Of a stretch of 64,000 nucleotides of DNA, positions 63,338 to 64,000 are shown one piece after another. The notes under the pieces are model-generated. The model saw only the letters and a program-made list of their open reading frames with translations. It made no database searches and was not told where the DNA came from. The DNA lies in the NCBI GenBank assembly GCA_937864265.1, contig CALMIR010000071.1, positions 1-64,000 of the forward strand. Reading direction: 5' to 3'. How positions within the stretch are numbered: position 1 is the first letter of the stretch; every line of letters begins with the position of its first letter. This DNA is from an uncultured Saprospirales bacterium (GTDB lineage Bacteria > Bacteroidota > Bacteroidia > Chitinophagales > Saprospiraceae). The position numbers were made by a program, and so were the translations under genes.

Positions 63338-64000
63338 CTATAGCAATTTCTCCAGTTCATCTTTTACGAAAGTAGCCAGTTCACTCACGTATTCCCTAGA
63401 AAAATTGAAATCGATGCCCGCGGTGCGGTAGATGGTTTTTACATCTTTAGTGTAGCCCAAGCGCAGCGCCCGATAATAATTGTGGACGGCCTTTTGGGGA
63501 TTCTCCCGGTATTGTTTCCAGATAGCGATCGCGCCCAACTGAGCCATGCCGTATTCGATGTAGTAAAAGGGCACTTCAAAAAGGTGTAATTGTTTGTGCC
63601 ATAAATATTCAGAATAGTGTTCTAATCCTGTATGGTCAACCAAGGTTGAATTGAACGATTTGAGGATTTCCATCCAGGCCGTCTTTCTTTCTTCCTGGTT
63701 GTGGTGCGGGTTGGTGTAAAGCCAATGCTGGAACTCGTCAATGGTGGCAATCCAGGGCAGCACTTTTAGGATATACTCCAATTGAGCAATTTTAGCCCGG
63801 CGAAGATCCGCTTCGTCTTCAAAGAAAATATCCCAATGCTCCATCGAAAGCAATTCCATAGTCATGGCAGCCAATTCGGCCACTTCAGACGGCACGCGCT
63901 TTTCCGATTTGAGTTTGTAATTGCGGGTCAGCCAAGAATGCACGGCATGCCCACCTTCGTGCATCAGGATGCGCATATCGGCCAGCGAATTGGTGGCATT
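63338..64000 (-). CDS. M3-family oligoendopeptidase (partial, N-terminus beyond window)
   Basis: The C-terminal 220 codons of a zinc metallopeptidase of the M3/PepF type. The zinc motif HEGGHAVH lies at about the tenth visible residue, with the downstream ligand Glu likely in PSEVAELAAMTMELLS. LFEVPFYYIEYGMAQLGAIAIW and the YRTAGIDFNFSREYVSELATFVKDEL end are family-like. Such enzymes trim peptides of 5-17 residues in the cytoplasm. The upstream part, about 350 codons, lies beyond the right edge. Confidence 0.93.
   Translation of the reverse strand, partial: NATNSLADMRILMHEGGHAVHSWLTRNYKLKSEKRVPSEVAELAAMTMELLSMEHWDIFFEDEADLRRAKIAQLEYILKVLPWIATIDEFQHWLYTNPHHNQEERKTAWMEILKSFNSTLVDHTGLEHYSEYLWHKQLHLFEVPFYYIEYGMAQLGAIAIWKQYRENPQKAVHNYYRALRLGYTKDVKTIYRTAGIDFNFSREYVSELATFVKDELEKLL

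Overview
The window comes from a member of the Bacteroidota, most likely the Saprospiraceae. The evidence is five secreted proteins with type IX secretion (T9SS) C-terminal signals, SprB-type and dockerin-like modules, a TonB-type outer-membrane barrel, a one-protein hybrid two-component regulator, a type III glutamine synthetase, an ATP synthase operon lacking beta and epsilon (atpBEFHAG), and promoter-like TAnnTTTG boxes. Several genes start with GTG or TTG. I saw no rRNA, tRNA or CRISPR array.

Layout. 1-2.1 kb: pheS then hisS on the minus strand (hisS runs off the left edge). 2.2-3.7 kb: an unrecognised helical protein. 3.9-9.1 kb: a cohesin/SprB/dockerin cell-surface protein, a small dockerin-like protein and a choice-of-anchor-J-like secreted protein; the last two sit between inverted copies of a 122-bp MITE-like repeat. 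9.5-11.6 kb: an SH3 lipoprotein and an Rpn/transposase-like nuclease with no ordinary start codon. 11.8-14.0 kb: glutamine synthetase III. 14.3-16.8 kb: arsenite methyltransferase and small proteins. 17.0-19.0 kb: AIM24-type protein and an RhlE-type RNA helicase. 19.6-24.4 kb: TPR protein, prohibitin-like protein, outer-membrane barrel. 24.4-30.4 kb: a 1984-residue tandem beta-helix surface protein. 30.7-33.3 kb: PBP1A. 33.3-34.9 kb: AAA-ATPase/nuclease. 35.3-40.7 kb: ATP synthase genes. 40.8-42.1 kb: two truncated genes fused by deletion (enolase-superfamily enzyme and esterase). 42.3-49.4 kb: CRTAC1-type surface protein, polysaccharide flippase, FemAB/GNAT-like protein and an alpha/alpha-toroid protein. 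49.6-50.8 kb: DUF4143 ATPase. 51.2-52.2 kb: a lipoprotein and a secreted cysteine-rich protein. 52.4-59.2 kb: HAD phosphatase, T9SS lectin, hybrid two-component regulator, DUF2200 protein, PH-like membrane protein. 59.4-62.3 kb: arsenosugar genes (ArsS radical SAM plus peroxidase-like protein) diverging from a short peptide gene and an MNIO/DUF692 oxidase. 62.7-63.3 kb: an Uma2 nuclease broken by one stop codon. 63.3-64 kb: the C-terminal part of an M3 oligopeptidase.

How it fits together. ArsM (14.3 kb) and ArsS plus its peroxidase-like partner (60 kb) could form a methylated-arsenic to arsenosugar route encoded at two loci. Next to ArsS, the pair of a 61-residue peptide ending in CPACGMG and an MNIO-family oxidase has the architecture of a ribosomally made, post-translationally modified peptide (RiPP) system and is the best candidate for an undescribed system here. 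Much of the remainder is surface biology (T9SS cargo, polysaccharide export, TonB barrel) mixed with housekeeping genes. A family of short palindromic repeats and solo ends, two gene remnants and one nonsense mutation show that the accessory parts are being remodelled.
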